Origin: Deltaproteobacteria bacterium UBA5754
GTDB lineage: Bacteria; Desulfobacterota; Dissulfuribacteria; Dissulfuribacterales; UBA5754
Length of the DNA: 6,689 nucleotides
Direction of reading: 5' to 3'
Assembly: GCA_002419025.1 (NCBI GenBank)
Contig: DIFG01000046.1
Span: forward strand, 1-6,689
Part shown: one piece after another, positions 6,618 to 6,689 of the stretch
Layout of the letters: the number at the start of each line of letters is the position of its first letter
How positions within the stretch are numbered: the stretch's first letter is position 1
Translations under genes and position numbers: made by a program
Notes under the pieces: generated by a model
The model's database searches: none
What the model saw: only the letters and a program-made list of their open reading frames with translations
What the model was told of the DNA's origin: nothing

Positions 6618-6689
6618 CGTCATGCCGGACTTGATCCGGCATCCAGAACATATTGAAAATACTGGATTCCGGCCTACGCCGGAATGACG
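6618..6689. repeat. Paired palindromic repeat (REP/BIME-like) at the right end
   Basis: Two hairpin units face each other. The first, 6618-6646, has ATGCCGGA (6621-6628), a 5-base loop, then TCCGGCAT (6634-6641). The second, 6662-6689, has ATTCCGGC (6666-6673), CTAC, GCCGGAAT (6678-6685). The outer ends CGTCAT (6618-6623) and ATGACG (6684-6689), and the inner ATCCAG (6641-6646) and CTGGAT (6662-6667), are also complementary. The whole 72 bp is thus one imperfect palindrome around an AT-rich 15-base spacer. The second unit, from 6659, is the same 31-bp sequence as at 31-61. The AT-richer stretch 6590-6617 may belong to the same repeat family. No coding function. Confidence 0.75.

Noticed and set aside
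6472..6687. Plus-strand open frame of 71 codons at the right end
   Set aside because: Its second half is the translation of the palindromic repeat and its first half overlaps the divIVA start and leader; such repeat-derived frames are commonly spurious.
31..6689. Composite transposon reading based on the 31-bp repeats at both window ends
   Set aside because: The 31-mer is a palindromic extragenic repeat with no transposase and no insertion-sequence ends; two copies of a dispersed repeat explain it.

Overview
The window looks like chromosomal DNA from a GC-rich Gram-negative bacterium. A delta-proteobacterial or Thermodesulfobacteriota-type host is my best guess. It rests on three things: a Gram-negative-style DivIVA-domain protein, a Kup-type potassium transporter, and dispersed palindromic repeats of the 'ATTCCGGC...GCCGGAAT' kind at both ends. 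The assignment is inference; no rRNA or other taxonomic marker is present.

Layout from left to right. Bases 1-165 are non-coding and hold one copy of the dispersed palindromic repeat. Bases 166-3785 form a tight three-gene rightward operon with 4-nt gaps: a NUDIX hydrolase, a MoxR-type AAA+ ATPase of the CbbQ/NirQ/NorQ/GpvN family, and a large von Willebrand factor A (VWA) protein of the NorD/CbbO family. Bases 3811-5778 encode a complete Kup potassium uptake protein on the minus strand, convergent with the VWA gene. Bases 5888-6487 encode a DivIVA-domain coiled-coil protein, also on the minus strand, upstream of kup. Bases 6488-6689 hold the divIVA leader and a paired palindromic repeat.

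Function. The AAA+ ATPase and the VWA protein should form one ATP-driven remodelling machine. In characterised relatives this machine activates Rubisco (CbbQO) or nitric oxide reductase (NorQD). Neither client is encoded here, so the target is unknown. The NUDIX enzyme is probably co-expressed with the pair. Kup would import potassium with protons. The DivIVA-like protein is a candidate polar or membrane-curvature scaffold. The last two have no obvious link to the operon.

Most notable structure: the last 16 codons of the VWA gene, its stop codon and 12 bases beyond it (3735-3797) are repeated almost perfectly (61 of 63 bases) at 5827-5889, between kup and divIVA. The repeat ends inside the divIVA stop codon. 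kup thus sits as a compact 2,029-bp insert (3798-5826), with only 61 non-coding bases, between two direct repeats. The reading frame of the second copy stays open upstream and resembles a diverged NorD C-terminus. This suggests that kup entered, or the locus was rearranged, by recombination at the tail of a NorD-type gene, leaving a remnant behind. An assembly artefact at the repeat must be excluded.
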